A DNA stretch of 64,000 nt from Bog-756 sp963839925 (GTDB taxonomy: Bacteria > Actinomycetota > Acidimicrobiia > Acidimicrobiales > RAAP-2): positions 1,116,001 through 1,180,000 of the forward strand of contig CAWIWV010000002.1 of assembly GCA_963839925.1 (NCBI GenBank), read 5' to 3'. A program made the position numbers and the translations under genes. Under the pieces are notes generated by a model. It worked only from the letters and a program-made list of their open reading frames with translations. It did no database searches and was not told the DNA's origin. Below, piece by piece: positions 24,702 through 33,796 of this stretch (the stretch's first letter is position 1; every line of letters starts with the position of its first letter).

Positions 24702-26324
24702 TTAGAAGTCGTCCATTCCTCCGCCCGGCATGGCCGGTGCCGACTCCTCGGGCTTGTCCACGATGACCGCCTCGGTGGTCAGGAACAGAGCAGCGATCGA
24801 AGCAGCGTTCTGAAGGGCCGAGCGGGTCACCTTCACCGCGTCGATCACGCCGGTCTTGACCAGGTCCTCGTAGTTGCCGGTCGCCGCGTTGAGACCCTCG
24901 TTGGGCTTCTTCAGCTCGCGCACCTTGTCGACGATGACCCCACCCTCGAGACCGGCGTTGACCGCGATCTGCTTGAGGGGCTCCTCGACCGCACGTGCGA
25001 CGATGCGGGCGCCGGTGGCCTCGTCACCGTCGAGCTTCTCGGCTGCTTCGAGCACTGCCTTCTGCGAACGAAGGAGCGCCACCCCGCCACCGGGGACGAC
25101 GCCCTCTTCGATGGCGGCCTTGGTGGTGGACACTGCGTCCTCGATGCGGTGCTTCTTCTCCTTGAGCTCGACCTCGGTGGCCGCGCCGACCTTGATCACC
25201 GCGACCCCGCCCGACAGCTTGGCCAGACGCTCCTGCAGCTTCTCGCGGTCGTAGTCGGAATCGGTGTTGTCGATCTCGGCCTTGATCTGGCTGATGCGAC
25301 CCTTGATCTGGTCGTCCGAGCCGCCACCCTCGACGATGGTGGTCTCGTCCTTGGTGACCACGACCTTCCGAGCGGTGCCCAGCAGGTCCAAGCCCACGTT
25401 CTCCAGCTTGAGGCCGACCTCTTCGGTGACCACTTGGCCGTTGGTGAGGATCGCGATGTCCTGGAGCATGGCCTTGCGGCGCTCTCCGAAACCGGGGGCC
25501 TTGACCGACACGCTCCGGAAGGTGCCGCGGATCTTGTTGACCACCAGGGTCGCCAGGGCCTCTCCTTCGACGTCCTCGGCGATGATGACCAACGGCTTGC
25601 CGCTCTGCATGACCTTCTCGAGAAGGGGCAGGAGGTCGCGCACCGCGGTGATCTTCGAGCCGACGAGCAGCACGTAGGCATCCTCGAGGACGGCCTCCAT
25701 TCGCTCGGGATCGGTCACGAAGTACGGAGAGATGTAGCCCTTGTCGAAGCGCATGCCCTCGACGAGGTCCATGTCCATCCCGAAGGTCTGTGACTCTTCG
25801 ACGGTGATGACGCCGTCCTTGCCCACCTTGTCAATGGCTTCGGAGATCATCCCGCCGATCTCGGTGTCGGCCGCCGAGATGGAGGCCACCTGGGCGATCT
25901 GGTCTTTCGAGTCGGTGTCCTTGGCGATGCCCCGCAGCGAGGCGACCGCCGCTTCGACGCCGGACTCGATCCCCTTCTTGAGGGACATCGGATTCGCTCC
26001 GGCGGCCACGTTGCGAAGTCCTTCGTGCACCATGGCCCAGGCCAGGACGGTGGCAGTGGTGGTGCCGTCGCCGGCGACGTCGTCGGTCTTCTTCGCGACT
26101 TCCTTGACGAGCTCGGCGCCGATCCGTTCGAAGGGATCCTCGAGCTCGATGTCCTTGGCGATCGAGACACCGTCATTGGTGATGGTGGGGGCGCCCCACT
26201 TCTTGTCGAGGACGACGTTGCGTCCCTTGGGTCCGAGGGTGACGCGGACGGCGTCGGCGAGCTTGTTCATGCCGCTTTCGAGGGAGCGACGGGCCTCTTC
26301 GTCGAACGTGATCAACTTGGCCAT
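24702..26324 (-). CDS. groEL: 60 kDa chaperonin GroEL
   Basis: A full-length 540-residue chaperonin that folds proteins in the cytoplasm with GroES. It starts MAKLITFDEEARRSLESGMN. The ATP site has VTLGPKGRNVVLD and GDGTTTATVLAWAM (the GDGTT motif), and the C-terminal end is PAMPGGGMDDF, the GGM-type tail. It is not preceded by groES, so it corresponds to the separately located major groEL of actinobacteria (GroEL2 type). A CIRCE operator sits in its 5' region (26347-26373), which indicates repression by HrcA and induction by heat. The start codon is preceded by a good AGGAACC-type ribosome binding site. Confidence 0.97.
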   Translation of the reverse strand: MAKLITFDEEARRSLESGMNKLADAVRVTLGPKGRNVVLDKKWGAPTITNDGVSIAKDIELEDPFERIGAELVKEVAKKTDDVAGDGTTTATVLAWAMVHEGLRNVAAGANPMSLKKGIESGVEAAVASLRGIAKDTDSKDQIAQVASISAADTEIGGMISEAIDKVGKDGVITVEESQTFGMDMDLVEGMRFDKGYISPYFVTDPERMEAVLEDAYVLLVGSKITAVRDLLPLLEKVMQSGKPLVIIAEDVEGEALATLVVNKIRGTFRSVSVKAPGFGERRKAMLQDIAILTNGQVVTEEVGLKLENVGLDLLGTARKVVVTKDETTIVEGGGSDDQIKGRISQIKAEIDNTDSDYDREKLQERLAKLSGGVAVIKVGAATEVELKEKKHRIEDAVSTTKAAIEEGVVPGGGVALLRSQKAVLEAAEKLDGDEATGARIVARAVEEPLKQIAVNAGLEGGVIVDKVRELKKPNEGLNAATGNYEDLVKTGVIDAVKVTRSALQNAASIAALFLTTEAVIVDKPEESAPAMPGGGMDDF

Positions 26325-26346
26325 CTAAATGGTTCCTCCGTGGTCG

Positions 26347-26373
26347 TTAGCACTCTGCACTGTCGAGTGCTAA
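26347..26373 (-). promoter_or_regulatory. CIRCE operator (HrcA binding site)
   Basis: TTAGCACTC (26347-26355), a 9-base spacer, and GAGTGCTAA (26365-26373): a perfect match to the CIRCE consensus. It is 22 bases upstream of the groEL start, the expected place for HrcA control of heat-shock chaperonin genes. Confidence 0.97.
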
Positions 26374-26471
26374 TAGCAAACCATGGTTAGCGGCGCAGCG
26401 CAACCTCTGGCCCAATCCTCGGGCGGCCCTCCGGCCGTCTTCTGGCTCCCCCGGATCCCCCAGCGGATTCC

Positions 26472-27266
26472 TCAGTGGGCGAAGAGGTGCCAGCCGGCAT
26501 AGGCCCAGGCGGCGATGAGGACGATGCGTGCGGGCCTTGTCGCGGAGATCAACCGCAGTGTCTCCTCTGCCGTGGCAAGCCGGCCCTCGGATTTCCTGGC
26601 GACGAGGTCGATGACCAGGCAGGCGATGACCAGGGCGAGCCAGAAGGCCACCCCTGCAGCCCGGTTCGCCGGAAGGAGCAGTGCCGGTTCGCCGTGGAGG
26701 TGCCCACCCACCAGACCCCCCGCTCCCGGCAGAGCTGCTGGTCGACCGTCCTCGGCATGCTCCACGGGATCCGGTTCGACCGGGACCCTCGCCCGGGCGG
26801 CCCCGTAGCCGAGTCCGACGAGGATCCACACCAGCAGGACGGCCGCGTCGAGAGGCCGGAAGGCCTGAGAGAGCGCGCTGATCGTGAGGTGTGGCTGGCG
26901 AGGGCCGGTGTCGATGCCGAGTACTTCCCATGCCACAACGACGAGGAGCAGGACCCACCAGGGACTCGTTCCGGTCAGGACTCGTCCGGCACCCCCTTGG
27001 TCTCGGCGCGGCCACGGATGTGCGGCCGGCCGGAGTGTGATCGCAGGCCGCCGCCGGTGCCGACCGTTCCACATCAACAGGTCAAGGACGACCAGCACGA
27101 GCAGCGAGACGATCCAGGCGGCGAACGCGGCCCCGGTCGAATGGCGAAGTCCGCTCGCCCACCCGCACCACACGCAGAGCCCGAGCGCCGCCAAGACACC
27201 GAACGCCACTCCTCGGGCTCCCACCTCACCGATCGTCGCATGTCCAGGCCCGATCGGCCGGGTCAA
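26472..27266 (-). CDS. polytopic membrane protein, unknown
   Basis: A 264-residue protein with about five hydrophobic segments: residues about 20-40, 48-66, 100-120, 138-158, 208-228 and possibly 246-262. Proline/arginine-rich cytoplasmic loops lie between them. No catalytic or transporter motif is visible and I do not recognise the family. It is on the same strand as groEL but 99 bases upstream of the CIRCE site, and 23 bases downstream of another unknown membrane-anchored gene, so the latter two may be co-transcribed. The codon pattern matches the surrounding high-GC genes, supporting that it is a real gene. Confidence 0.7.
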   Translation of the reverse strand: MTRPIGPGHATIGEVGARGVAFGVLAALGLCVWCGWASGLRHSTGAAFAAWIVSLLVLVVLDLLMWNGRHRRRPAITLRPAAHPWPRRDQGGAGRVLTGTSPWWVLLLVVVAWEVLGIDTGPRQPHLTISALSQAFRPLDAAVLLVWILVGLGYGAARARVPVEPDPVEHAEDGRPAALPGAGGLVGGHLHGEPALLLPANRAAGVAFWLALVIACLVIDLVARKSEGRLATAEETLRLISATRPARIVLIAAWAYAGWHLFAH

Positions 27267-27289
27267 GCCGGCCGAAGCGAGCTCCTACT

Positions 27290-28456
27290 TCATGCCCAAC
27301 CAGGTATCTCCTCGGCCGGGTTGTTACTCTGCGCCAGTCGCCAAGGGGTCGATGCGGAAGAATCAGCCAGCTCGAGAACCCAGCTCAAGCTCATGCGCCT
27401 GATGTCCGCCCGGTCAGCTGCGACGTGACGATTGCTGTCGGTCGCGAGGTAGAGAACGGCGTCCACTTGAAGCGCCACTTCAATTCTTGGCGGTTGCTCG
27501 TCGAGTACGAGTCTTGTCGGTTCCCACGACTTCAATTCGGCGTCCCGCATGACCAAGCGCGTGCCCTCCCTCGGTTTGAGCAAAGCCTTCACCGCCTGGT
27601 CGCTGGCGAGTTCTTCGAGCGGTGCCTCAGACCCGAAAACAGCCTCTTCCCACGCCTCCAGGAGGTGAGCGAGCTCGGCCGCGATCAAGGTCGGATCGAA
27701 ACGAGGATCGAGAACCGAGAGATCCAGTAAGGCAAGCGACGGCGGCTCGTCTGCACCGACAAGGTCAGACAATCTGGTGTCACTTCCGACAGTCTGGAGA
27801 TTGGATTGTTCGACCAGGCTCTCTTCGAGGAGTCGCTGGGTGTCGTAGGAAGGATTCGGAACCAGGGGAGCAGTGAGGAGCGGCCCTGCGAGCGGGTTGC
27901 CGCCCATGGAGATCAGCACCCAATGGCCACGGGCCCGTCCGATCGTCCATCGCTCGTCGAGGTGGACGAAACGTGTGGCCACGAGCCCGATTCTCGGGTG
28001 TTTGCAGTGAATGGGGATCCGAACACGGACATCGACTCGATCTTCTGACGGGTCATCGCGGTTGACGACCCGAAGGACTCCTACTGATGGTTTCCGAGTG
28101 ACCTCTGGATCATCGCCAAGCCAGGCCTTTCGGGAGCGTGCCCATGCTCTGACGAGGCGTTCGTCGGGACTCCCGTCGAGGGCGCCACACGTTCCGGTAC
28201 GCCATAAGACGTCCACGAATTCCACAACAGTGCTCACGTATTGAGTGATCGCTTCGGGTGAGAAATCCGGATTGTCCTCTGCTGCTTCGACCGCTGCGTA
28301 ATGCGCCTTGAGAGTGCGGGCGTGTCGCCTCATGACTGCGCGTTCACGACGGGCGCCGTCACGAGCCACGACGACCCAGTACCAGGTGACGCTGCCACCG
28401 ACGGCGACGACAACACCTGCCTGTGCGAGCCACAACGCCGAGATGCTGCAAAGCAC
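27290..28456 (-). CDS. membrane-anchored protein with Tim44-like C-terminal domain (tentative)
   Basis: 388 residues. The N-terminus is a single membrane segment (SALWLAQAGVVVAVGGSVTW) followed by a basic stretch. The middle is charged and the C-terminal half resembles Tim44-like/NTF2-fold domains of actinobacterial membrane proteins, with SVLDPRFDPTLIAAELAHLL, LEAWEEAVFGSEAPLEELAS and SLSWVLELADSSASTPWRLA. In that family the fold binds lipid or protein partners; no enzyme motif is seen. The assignment is by eye and should be treated as provisional. It precedes the unknown membrane gene by 23 bases. Base composition in the 27.3-28.5 kb stretch appears slightly lower in GC than in neighbours. 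Confidence 0.65.
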   Translation of the reverse strand: MLCSISALWLAQAGVVVAVGGSVTWYWVVVARDGARRERAVMRRHARTLKAHYAAVEAAEDNPDFSPEAITQYVSTVVEFVDVLWRTGTCGALDGSPDERLVRAWARSRKAWLGDDPEVTRKPSVGVLRVVNRDDPSEDRVDVRVRIPIHCKHPRIGLVATRFVHLDERWTIGRARGHWVLISMGGNPLAGPLLTAPLVPNPSYDTQRLLEESLVEQSNLQTVGSDTRLSDLVGADEPPSLALLDLSVLDPRFDPTLIAAELAHLLEAWEEAVFGSEAPLEELASDQAVKALLKPREGTRLVMRDAELKSWEPTRLVLDEQPPRIEVALQVDAVLYLATDSNRHVAADRADIRRMSLSWVLELADSSASTPWRLAQSNNPAEEIPGWA

Positions 28457-28651
28457 CGTTGCAGTTTGGCACCGGGTCTATTGGATTGACTGGGCCCGAT
28501 CGAGAAGCAGGCTGAATCGGCGCCGGCGGCGTGGAGCAGCCGTTGCCCTTGCATCGCTGGCGAACGGATCCGATACGCTTGGGCGTCCCGAGCTGTCTAG
28601 GTAGTTGTTCTCGGCTGAGGATGTAGGCCAAGACATAGGCCAAAGGGACCA

Positions 28652-28743
28652 GGAGAGGTGCGAGAGCGGCCGAATCGGACTCACTGCTAATGAGTTGACC
28701 TGGGTAACTGGGTCCGAGGGTTCAAATCCCTCCCTCTCCGCCA
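28652..28743 (+). tRNA. tRNA-Ser(GCT)
   Basis: A class II tRNA with acceptor GGAGAGG/CCTCTCC, a long variable arm, T-loop GTTCAAATC, and anticodon stem ACTCA/TGAGT around CTGCTAA, giving anticodon GCT (AGC/AGU codons). CCA is encoded at 28741-28743. It is the third serine tRNA of the window and lies just upstream of rimO. Confidence 0.95.
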
Positions 28744-28831
28744 AAAATTCGTCGAAGCACCCGCATGTCCGGCGTCCGCCCGCGAGATGAGCGGCACCTC
28801 CGGGGGCCCGGCACGCCGGTAGATTGATCCG

Positions 28832-30247
28832 GTGGCCGAGCGATACTGGATCGAGACGTTGGGCTGCCCAAAGAACCAGGTGGATTCCGACAAGCTGGTC
28901 GGAACCCTGACGGTCGAGGGGTTCGAGGAGGCAGCGTCCCCGGATACCGCCGACCTGGTGGTCGTCAATACGTGCGCCTTCATCGAGCCGGCCCGCCAAG
29001 AATCGATCGACACCGTTCTGTCGCTGTCGGAGACTCGCCAGCAGGGTGCGCGTCTCGTGGTGACCGGATGCATGGCAGAGCGCTATCCGGAGGAACTCGC
29101 TGCGGCACTTCCCGAGGTGGATCTCGTGGCTCCGTTCGGAGCCTCTCTCACTGGAGAGGGGCCATCGACCACACCTGGCACCCGGACACCGATCGCACTC
29201 GGTCAGAAGCCCGAACGAAAGGCTGACCGGCCGGTCCCCGAATTCGATCTGCTGAATCTCCCGAGGCCGCCGTCCTCTGCACCATGGTCGTACGTGAAGA
29301 TCGCAGAGGGGTGCGACAGGAACTGCGGGTTCTGTGCCATCCCTTCGTTCCGAGGCAAGCAGCGATCCCGCACCGTCGCGTCGATCCTCGCCGAAGTGGA
29401 CGAGCTCGGCGGGGGAGATACGCCACTGCAAGAGGTGGTGTTGGTGGCGCAGGACCTCGCCTCCTTCGCGCTCGATCGTTCGCAAGGAAACGACTGGTCG
29501 GATGAAGTCGAAGACACCCGGGCGAACAAGCGCCGAGGTGAAGGAGCCCGAGGCAACCGCCCGATCGTCGACCTGGTTGCCGCGGTGAGTGAGCAGGTCC
29601 GATGGACTCGACTGCTCTACCTCTACCCTTCAGCACTCGATGATGCGCTCATCGAGGCGATCTTGGCTACGGGTGTTCCCTACTTCGACCTCTCGTTGCA
29701 ACATGTCTCCCGACCGCTGCTCAAACGGATGCGCCGGTGGGGAGATGGCGACCGATTCCTCCATCGGATCGGATCGATTCGAGCAGCCGAGCCGACGGCT
29801 GCCTTCCGCTCCTCGTTCATCGTCGGCTATCCGGGCGAGACAGAAGCCGATCACGACCACCTCCTCGAGTGGATCGAGGAAGCCCAGCTCGACTGGGTCG
29901 GCTTCTTCCCGTTCAGCAACGAGGTGGGCACCTTCGCATCCGAGCTGAATGGGCAGGTGCCCGAGGGTCTGGTGGCCGAACGCATCCGTGAGTGCACCGA
30001 ACTCCAAGACGCGATCACCGTCCGGCGGCGGGACGCACTCATCGGGTCGAGGCTGGAGGTGCTGGTCGACCGCCCCGGGGCAGGTAGGACCTACCGGGAG
30101 GCTCCCGAGATCGACGGGATCGTGAGCGTTCCCGACGACGTTCCGGTCGGATCCTTCATCGAGGTGGTGGTTACCGGCGCTGACGGGCCTGACCTCATCG
30201 CGGAACTTGCCGAGCTCGAGCCCGCTCTACCCGGACGGATCCGATGA
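28832..30247 (+). CDS. rimO: ribosomal protein S12 methylthiotransferase RimO
   Basis: A 471-residue radical-SAM enzyme that methylthiolates an Asp of ribosomal protein S12. The N-terminal UPF0004 domain opens RYWIETLGCPKNQVDSDKLV and has cysteines in VVVNTCAFIE and VVTGCMAERYPEE for the auxiliary cluster. The radical-SAM CX3CX2C motif is CDRNCGFC (about residue 160), and a C-terminal TRAM-like domain ends the protein. Compared with other RimO proteins there is a charged insertion around residues 213-245 (WSDEVEDTRANKRRGEGARG). The start is GTG. It overlaps pgsA by four bases, the usual actinobacterial arrangement rimO-pgsA-cinA. Confidence 0.95.
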   Translation: MAERYWIETLGCPKNQVDSDKLVGTLTVEGFEEAASPDTADLVVVNTCAFIEPARQESIDTVLSLSETRQQGARLVVTGCMAERYPEELAAALPEVDLVAPFGASLTGEGPSTTPGTRTPIALGQKPERKADRPVPEFDLLNLPRPPSSAPWSYVKIAEGCDRNCGFCAIPSFRGKQRSRTVASILAEVDELGGGDTPLQEVVLVAQDLASFALDRSQGNDWSDEVEDTRANKRRGEGARGNRPIVDLVAAVSEQVRWTRLLYLYPSALDDALIEAILATGVPYFDLSLQHVSRPLLKRMRRWGDGDRFLHRIGSIRAAEPTAAFRSSFIVGYPGETEADHDHLLEWIEEAQLDWVGFFPFSNEVGTFASELNGQVPEGLVAERIRECTELQDAITVRRRDALIGSRLEVLVDRPGAGRTYREAPEIDGIVSVPDDVPVGSFIEVVVTGADGPDLIAELAELEPALPGRIR

Positions 30248-30921
30248 CGACCGCGGCAGAACCCGGACCCTCCACCTTCGGACCCTCTGCTCTGTTCACC
30301 CCTGCCAACGTCATCACGATGGTGCGCCTGCTCGCGACACCGGTGATGGTCGTCATGATCATGTTGTGGGGAGCGAGCTGGACGACCTTCGTCCTCGGTG
30401 GATTGCTCGCCTTGTCCGACGGGATCGATGGTTGGCTGGCGCGGCGGCAGGGAACCACCCGATCGGGTGCCTTCCTCGATCCGTTGGCCGACAAGGTGGT
30501 GGTCCTCGGCGCCCTGTTCGCGCTGGTGGCCAAGGGAATCATCTGGTGGGTCCCGGTCGTGCTCATCGCGGTCCGAGAGGTGGCGATGAGCATTTACCGG
30601 TCGGTGGTCGGACGCCACGGGGTGTCCATACCGGCGCGAAACAGCGCGAAGGTGAAGACGCTCCTCCAGGATCTAGCCATCGGACTCTGTCTGGCACCAC
30701 CGCTCGCAGGTCACACCGGCGTGCTCAACACGGCGATCTGGATTGCGACCGCAATGACGGTGTTCACCGGCGTGCAGTACTACCTCGATGGACGTCGATC
30801 CGGTTCGGGGAATACAGAATCCAACCCGGGAGACCCAGGCGACCCGGGAAACAACGGAAAGACTGTGCCCATCCCGCGACCGGGTGTCGGTGCCCCTGAG
30901 GGAAGCAGCTCGGCGGTCTGA
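30244..30921 (+). CDS. pgsA: CDP-diacylglycerol-glycerol-3-phosphate 3-phosphatidyltransferase
   Basis: A 225-residue membrane enzyme that makes phosphatidylglycerophosphate from CDP-diacylglycerol, leading to phosphatidylglycerol and cardiolipin. It has about five transmembrane segments. The CDP-alcohol phosphotransferase motif is LSDGIDGWLARRQGTTRSGA followed by FLDPLADK, with all metal-binding aspartates. The start PANVITMVRLLATPVMVVMI is typical. The N-terminal 18 residues and the C-terminal 40 (Gly/Asn/Pro-rich) are extra to the core. Its ATG overlaps the rimO stop (ATGA), and cinA begins six bases after its stop, so these three form one operon. Confidence 0.95.
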   Translation: MTTAAEPGPSTFGPSALFTPANVITMVRLLATPVMVVMIMLWGASWTTFVLGGLLALSDGIDGWLARRQGTTRSGAFLDPLADKVVVLGALFALVAKGIIWWVPVVLIAVREVAMSIYRSVVGRHGVSIPARNSAKVKTLLQDLAIGLCLAPPLAGHTGVLNTAIWIATAMTVFTGVQYYLDGRRSGSGNTESNPGDPGDPGNNGKTVPIPRPGVGAPEGSSSAV

Positions 30922-30927
30922 CGACAC

Positions 30928-32217
30928 ATGCGCATCGAGATCGTTGCGGTGGGGACCGAGCTCCTTCTCGGTCAAATCGCTGACACCAACTCGCAGTGGA
31001 TGGGTGAGCACCTGGCCGCCGCCGGCATCACCTCTCACTTCCACCAGACTGTCGGTGACAACCACGACCGGATCGTGCTCGCCTTTCGCACCGCGTTGGC
31101 GCGCAGCGACGGGGTGATCGTGTGCGGAGGACTCGGCCCGACTCACGACGACATCACCCGCGAGGCGATCGCCGAAGTGATGAACGTGCCGTTGCACCAA
31201 AATCCTGAAGTGGTGGAGCGGATCCGCTCGATGTTCTCGGCGCGGAACCGGAAGATGCCCGACTCCAATCTGCGTCAGGCCGACGTGCCCGAGGGCGCCT
31301 CCCTCATCGCGCAGACCACCGGGACCGCTCCCGGTCTGATCTGTCCGGTGGGGCACAAGGTGATCTACGCGGTGCCCGGCGTTCCCTACGAGATGACTGA
31401 CATGTTCTTGCGCGGGATCGTTCCCGATCTCCAACGGAGAATGGCCGAGCGAGGCGAGGTCGCCGGAGTCATCGCCAGCCGGGTGATCCGGACCTGGGGG
31501 CTGACCGAGTCCGCGCTCGGGGAGGCTCTTGCGGGGCACATCGCTTCGCTGGACGCACAGTCCGCCTCCAGCGGAGCGAATCGACCTCCGACGATTGCCT
31601 TTCTGGCGAGTGGGATCGAGGGCATCAAGATCCGGGTGACCGTCCAAGCCGACGACGAGCCGACGGCGAACACCCTCCTTGCTAATGAGGAGGCCGAAGT
31701 GCGGAGCGTGCTCGCGGCCGCGGCCGGAGACGTGGTGTTCGGCGTGGACGACGAGGCCATCGAGGACGCGGTAGCAGCGGTCTTGATCGCCGGCGGACAG
31801 ACCCTCGGGATCGCCGAGTCACTGACCGGAGGGTTGGCCTCTTCGCGCCTCGTCAATGTCCCCGGGGCGAGCGGTTGGTTCCGGGGTTCGATCGTGTCCT
31901 ACGCGTCGGACGTGAAGTTCGCGCTCCTCGGGGTGCCGGAAGGGCCGGTGGTCTCCGACGAGGCAGCCCGGGCGATGGCGGACGGTGCACGGCGGGTCCT
32001 CGAGTCCGATGTCGGGCTCTCCATCACCGGGGTCGCCGGTCCCGATCCGCAGGACGACCAACCTCCGGGCACCGTCTTCGTGGGTTTGTCCCGAGCCGGC
32101 CACGTCACCGAGTCGTTCCGGTTCACCGTGCCGGGCGACCGCGATCGGGTCAGACAGTACGCGACCATCTCGGCGCTCGACTGGCTGCGACGGACGCTCA
32201 AAGCTTCGAACGCCTAA
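30928..32217 (+). CDS. cinA: CinA: nicotinamide-nucleotide amidase and MoCF-like domain protein
   Basis: 429 residues. The N-terminal MoCF-biosynthesis-like domain (about 1-170) starts MRIEIVAVGTELLLGQIADT and has CGGLGPTHDDITREAIAE. The C-terminal CinA (PncC) domain (about 270-425) includes AVAAVLIAGGQTLGIAESLT, then GGLASSRLVNVPGASGWFRG and GLSITGVAGPDPQDDQPPGT. PncC domains deamidate NMN to NaMN in pyridine-nucleotide salvage, and the N-terminal domain can act as an ADP-ribose pyrophosphatase; both are family knowledge. It lies in the rimO-pgsA-cinA operon. In relatives it is often next to recA, which here is 1.6 kb away behind a divergent DUF3048 gene. Confidence 0.94.
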   Translation: MRIEIVAVGTELLLGQIADTNSQWMGEHLAAAGITSHFHQTVGDNHDRIVLAFRTALARSDGVIVCGGLGPTHDDITREAIAEVMNVPLHQNPEVVERIRSMFSARNRKMPDSNLRQADVPEGASLIAQTTGTAPGLICPVGHKVIYAVPGVPYEMTDMFLRGIVPDLQRRMAERGEVAGVIASRVIRTWGLTESALGEALAGHIASLDAQSASSGANRPPTIAFLASGIEGIKIRVTVQADDEPTANTLLANEEAEVRSVLAAAAGDVVFGVDDEAIEDAVAAVLIAGGQTLGIAESLTGGLASSRLVNVPGASGWFRGSIVSYASDVKFALLGVPEGPVVSDEAARAMADGARRVLESDVGLSITGVAGPDPQDDQPPGTVFVGLSRAGHVTESFRFTVPGDRDRVRQYATISALDWLRRTLKASNA

Positions 32218-32275
32218 CCCGCGTCGGTGCCGGAAGAGGCCCGATGCGGGACGACCTCGTCTTCGAGTGTGGTCG

Positions 32276-33520
32276 CTACGGAGCGGCCGTGGATGACGTC
32301 GACCCTGTGCTTGCTCCTGCGGCAGGTGTCGTCGTCACGGGAATACCACTCGGCACGAGCTCTACCCAGGTGTTCCCCGGCTGCAGGGTGATCGCCTTGC
32401 CGGTGGAGCTGGTGAGTGTCGCGGGCTGAGTGAGGCTCGTGCGGTGCCAGGTTCCGCTGATGGCGGTGTCGTCGCGCATGACCACGAGTGGTCCGGACCC
32501 GAGAGCGTTCACCTGCACCTCGAGTCCGCCTTCGGAGTTCTCCACCCACGGTCCGTCCGATGTCTGGACCGTCATGATCACGACGTTCGCGGCCACGGTC
32601 TGCGTGCCGCCGATCAGGATGTCGGGCGACCCCGAGTAGTACCGCTGGTACCCGGCTTTGGGGTTCCATGTCCAGGTCACGTCGGATGTCGAGGAGAACG
32701 GGATGTGGACGCTCGCGCCAGAGCCCTGGGTTGCTCCGGGAGGAAGGGCGCCCGAGTACTCGAAGATGGGGGCCGGCGGCTTGGTGTCCGTGGGATTGAA
32801 CGCCCACAAGGAAGCGGTGTTGACGAACGTCGAATAGGGAGCAACCCGTCCTGGCTGGTAGATGATCGCCGATCCGCGACTGCCGGTATAGAGGTTGTCG
32901 TCGATGAGCGGAGCAGCGGCGAGCAGACTGATGACCGGATCGATCCCGCCGGCGTGTACGAACAGCGGGTCGGAGAGCTGGGAGAGGATGCCGACGTCGG
33001 GTTCGCGTGCCGACCGTAAGTCGCCCACCAGACTGGCGCTGGTGCATTGGAACACCGCAAGCAGGCGGGTGATCGCGCCCTCGACCGGTTCTTCGAAGAC
33101 GATGTCGGCCTGATTGAGGCCGGCCGATGGCCGGTCGCCGGGGTAGTTCCCGATCTTGATCCCGAGCGCGGGGCGTTGCGGGACTCCTCCCGCGGGGGCC
33201 GGCTCACCGGTCAGCGGGCAGATGCCGGTCGCAGCGGCGAGGGCTGCAGTCGTCGGCGGTGTGGTCTTGACCACCTTTGAGGCATCACCCCTTGTCGCAA
33301 AATAGGCGGCGACGACCCCGACCAGGACGACCGCCACCCCGCCCAGCACGTACCGACGAGTCGGTGATCCGCCGTTCTGCTTGGACTGCTTGCGCAGCTC
33401 TTGGCGGGAGTACACCGGAGGGGGCGTGCCGCCCGTCGAGCTGGAGCCCCGAGGCCTGCTCGGGCCCGAAGCCGGCGTGACCGCTGGGTCAGATCCGGAT
33501 GATGGTTCGTCACCGGGCAT
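32276..33520 (-). CDS. DUF3048 protein, membrane-anchored (YerB-like)
   Basis: 414 residues. Residues 1-50 are Pro/Ser-rich and basic, then one transmembrane segment (YVLGGVAVVLVGVVAAYFAT) is followed by a Thr/Ala linker. The DUF3048 domain starts around LTGEPAPAGGVPQRPALGIK and includes GLNQADIVFEEPVEGAITRL, VGDLRSAREPD and VENSEGGLEVQVNALGSGPL. The domain occurs in extracytoplasmic lipoproteins such as YerB; its function is not established and the protein may bind envelope components. The C-terminus is Thr/Ser/Ala-rich and likely disordered. It is convergent with cinA (58 bases) and divergent from recA, so its promoter shares the recA upstream region, although the SOS box is nearer recA. 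Confidence 0.9.
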   Translation of the reverse strand: MPGDEPSSGSDPAVTPASGPSRPRGSSSTGGTPPPVYSRQELRKQSKQNGGSPTRRYVLGGVAVVLVGVVAAYFATRGDASKVVKTTPPTTAALAAATGICPLTGEPAPAGGVPQRPALGIKIGNYPGDRPSAGLNQADIVFEEPVEGAITRLLAVFQCTSASLVGDLRSAREPDVGILSQLSDPLFVHAGGIDPVISLLAAAPLIDDNLYTGSRGSAIIYQPGRVAPYSTFVNTASLWAFNPTDTKPPAPIFEYSGALPPGATQGSGASVHIPFSSTSDVTWTWNPKAGYQRYYSGSPDILIGGTQTVAANVVIMTVQTSDGPWVENSEGGLEVQVNALGSGPLVVMRDDTAISGTWHRTSLTQPATLTSSTGKAITLQPGNTWVELVPSGIPVTTTPAAGASTGSTSSTAAP

Positions 33521-33709
33521 TACAGTGGGAGGCTAGCGGGGGCCGGGGAAAATATGGTGTCTTTCGGCGGCGTCTTTCCGTCTCAGCGCGGCGTCACAGG
33601 TCACTCCAAGATCGGGGGATTAGGACTTTCTCGCTGGGCCAGAGGGGCCAGGTCCACCCAAACCCGCCTGGCTCCCGGCTCAGCGCCAACAAGGACGGGG
33701 GGTCCCTCA

Positions 33710-33725
33710 TCGAACATGCGTTCGG
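33710..33725 (+). promoter_or_regulatory. LexA SOS box upstream of recA
   Basis: TCGAACATGCGTTCGG contains GAAC-N4-GTTC, the LexA-type SOS box of Gram-positive and actinobacterial genomes, 71 bases before the recA ATG. It indicates DNA-damage induction of recA through LexA. Confidence 0.93.
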
Positions 33726-33796
33726 GTCTAGTCTGCCTGTCACACCTTCTCCGTAGGGTCGGCACGATCAAGTGAGCATCGAGGAGAGAAGAAGAA

